In this document: positions 5,029 through 5,651 of the stretch, piece after piece
How the letters are laid out: each line of letters opens with the position of its first letter
Numbering within the stretch: position 1 is the first letter of the stretch
Source of the DNA: Nanobdellota archaeon
GTDB taxonomy: Archaea > Nanobdellota > Nanobdellia > Woesearchaeales > UBA12501
Assembly (NCBI GenBank): GCA_018812465.1
Contig: JAHJCS010000098.1
Location: 1 to 5,651 of the forward strand
Direction of reading: 5' to 3'
DNA: 5,651 bases
Notes under the pieces: generated by a model
What the model was told of the DNA's origin: nothing
What the model saw: the letters and a program-made list of their open reading frames with translations, nothing else
Database searches by the model: none
Position numbers and translations under genes: made by a program

Positions 5029-5651
5029 ATGACTCTATTTGAAGAATTAGGCTTAAGCGAGCAGCTTCTCGCAGCCATAAAAAGATTAGGCATAACAACA
5101 CCTACACTGATCCAGGAGAAATCAATCCCGCATATAATTGCAGGAAAAGATGTTATCGGTGAATCAGCAACAGGTTCTGGCAAGACAATCGCATTCGGAT
5201 GCGGAATCGTGGAGAAGGTTGTTCCAAGGCAGGGCTTACAGGCGCTTGTTCTTGCACCTACAAGAGAGCTTGCAGAACAGGTCACACGATCCCTTAGGGC
5301 AATCAGTGACAGGAATATGAGAATTCTTGCAATCTATGGCGGAGTATCAATAAATCCGCAGATTGACATGCTTTCACAGGCTGATGTTGTTGTCGCAACT
5401 CCCGGAAGGCTTCTTGATCATATGGAAAGACGCACAATCAACTTATCAAAGATAAAGATCCTTGTGCTTGATGAAGCAGACAGGATGCTTGACATGGGTT
5501 TTATAGATGATGTCGAGAAGATAATGAGGAACTGCCCTAAAAACAGGCAGACGCTTTTCTTTTCAGCAACAATATCCCAGGACATAAGGGATCTCTCAGA
5601 GAGATACATGAAACATCCAGAGGATGTCTGGGCAACAAAGATGGTTGATCC
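5029..5651 (+). CDS. DEAD-box ATP-dependent RNA helicase, N-terminal RecA domain (3' truncated by window)
   Basis: The window holds 207 codons and the frame is still open at its edge. The product is an ATP-dependent RNA helicase of superfamily 2 that unwinds or remodels RNA duplexes in the cytoplasm, typically in ribosome assembly, RNA decay or cold adaptation. Motifs appear in canonical order: the Q motif with F4 and TPTLIQ (24-29), Walker A ATGSGKT (47-53), motif Ia PTRELAEQ (77-84), GG (104-105), motif Ib TPGR (124-127), motif II DEAD (148-151) within VLDEADRMLDMGF, and motif III SAT (179-181). All key catalytic residues are intact. Motifs IV-VI and the second RecA domain lie beyond the window, so any C-terminal extension and the exact subfamily (DeaD/CshA/RhlE-like) cannot be judged. 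The start at 5029 is supported by an SD and the normal N-terminal length. A strong promoter and a long leader precede it. Confidence 0.95.
   Translation, partial: MTLFEELGLSEQLLAAIKRLGITTPTLIQEKSIPHIIAGKDVIGESATGSGKTIAFGCGIVEKVVPRQGLQALVLAPTRELAEQVTRSLRAISDRNMRILAIYGGVSINPQIDMLSQADVVVATPGRLLDHMERRTINLSKIKILVLDEADRMLDMGFIDDVEKIMRNCPKNRQTLFFSATISQDIRDLSERYMKHPEDVWATKMVD

Noticed and set aside
4998..5285. 95-codon reading frame on the - strand over the helicase start
   Set aside because: It is opposite the unmistakable helicase motifs and is explained by their codon pattern.

Overview
This window looks archaeal. All seven genes read on the + strand. Most are preceded by archaeal TATA elements (TTTAAATA, TTTATAAATA, TATATAAA) placed 25-30 bases ahead of a start codon or expected transcript start. 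Shine-Dalgarno (SD) sites such as GGAGGCGA and GAGGTG precede some genes, while others appear leaderless. The DNA is A+T-rich with heavy AGA/AGG arginine use. A small-genome DPANN-like lineage (Woesearchaeota-type) is my guess from the small membrane proteins and the AGW-repeat protein. There is no rRNA or marker gene to prove it.

Layout: (1) 7-957 encodes an inositol-monophosphatase/FBPase-superfamily phosphatase. It is followed after 16 bases, with a good SD, by a 201-aa protein I do not recognise (974-1579). This two-gene unit ends in a hairpin plus T-run. (2) 1752-2138 encodes a single-pass membrane protein with two C-terminal helical AGW repeats, under its own TATA box and SD. (3) 2184-3575 encodes a 463-aa unrecognised protein that looks like a string of degenerate MerR/excisionase-type helix-turn-helix units. 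(4) 3650-4459 encodes an unrecognised soluble protein with two CX4C pairs and an ambiguous start. (5) 4502-4867 encodes a small multi-pass membrane protein, probably from a leaderless mRNA. (6) From 5029 to the window edge is the N-terminal RecA domain of a DEAD-box RNA helicase, behind a strong TATA box and an unusually long predicted leader.

Most genes have their own promoter; only the phosphatase and its follower look co-transcribed. The phosphatase and the helicase are confident assignments. The four proteins between the 201-aa protein and the helicase, and the 201-aa protein itself, are described by visible features only. I see no CRISPR array, transposase, integrase, tRNA or rRNA, and no recognisable defence system. 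The most interesting points are the HTH-repeat protein, the His/Cys cluster in the 201-aa protein, the long helicase leader and the mixed translation-initiation architecture.
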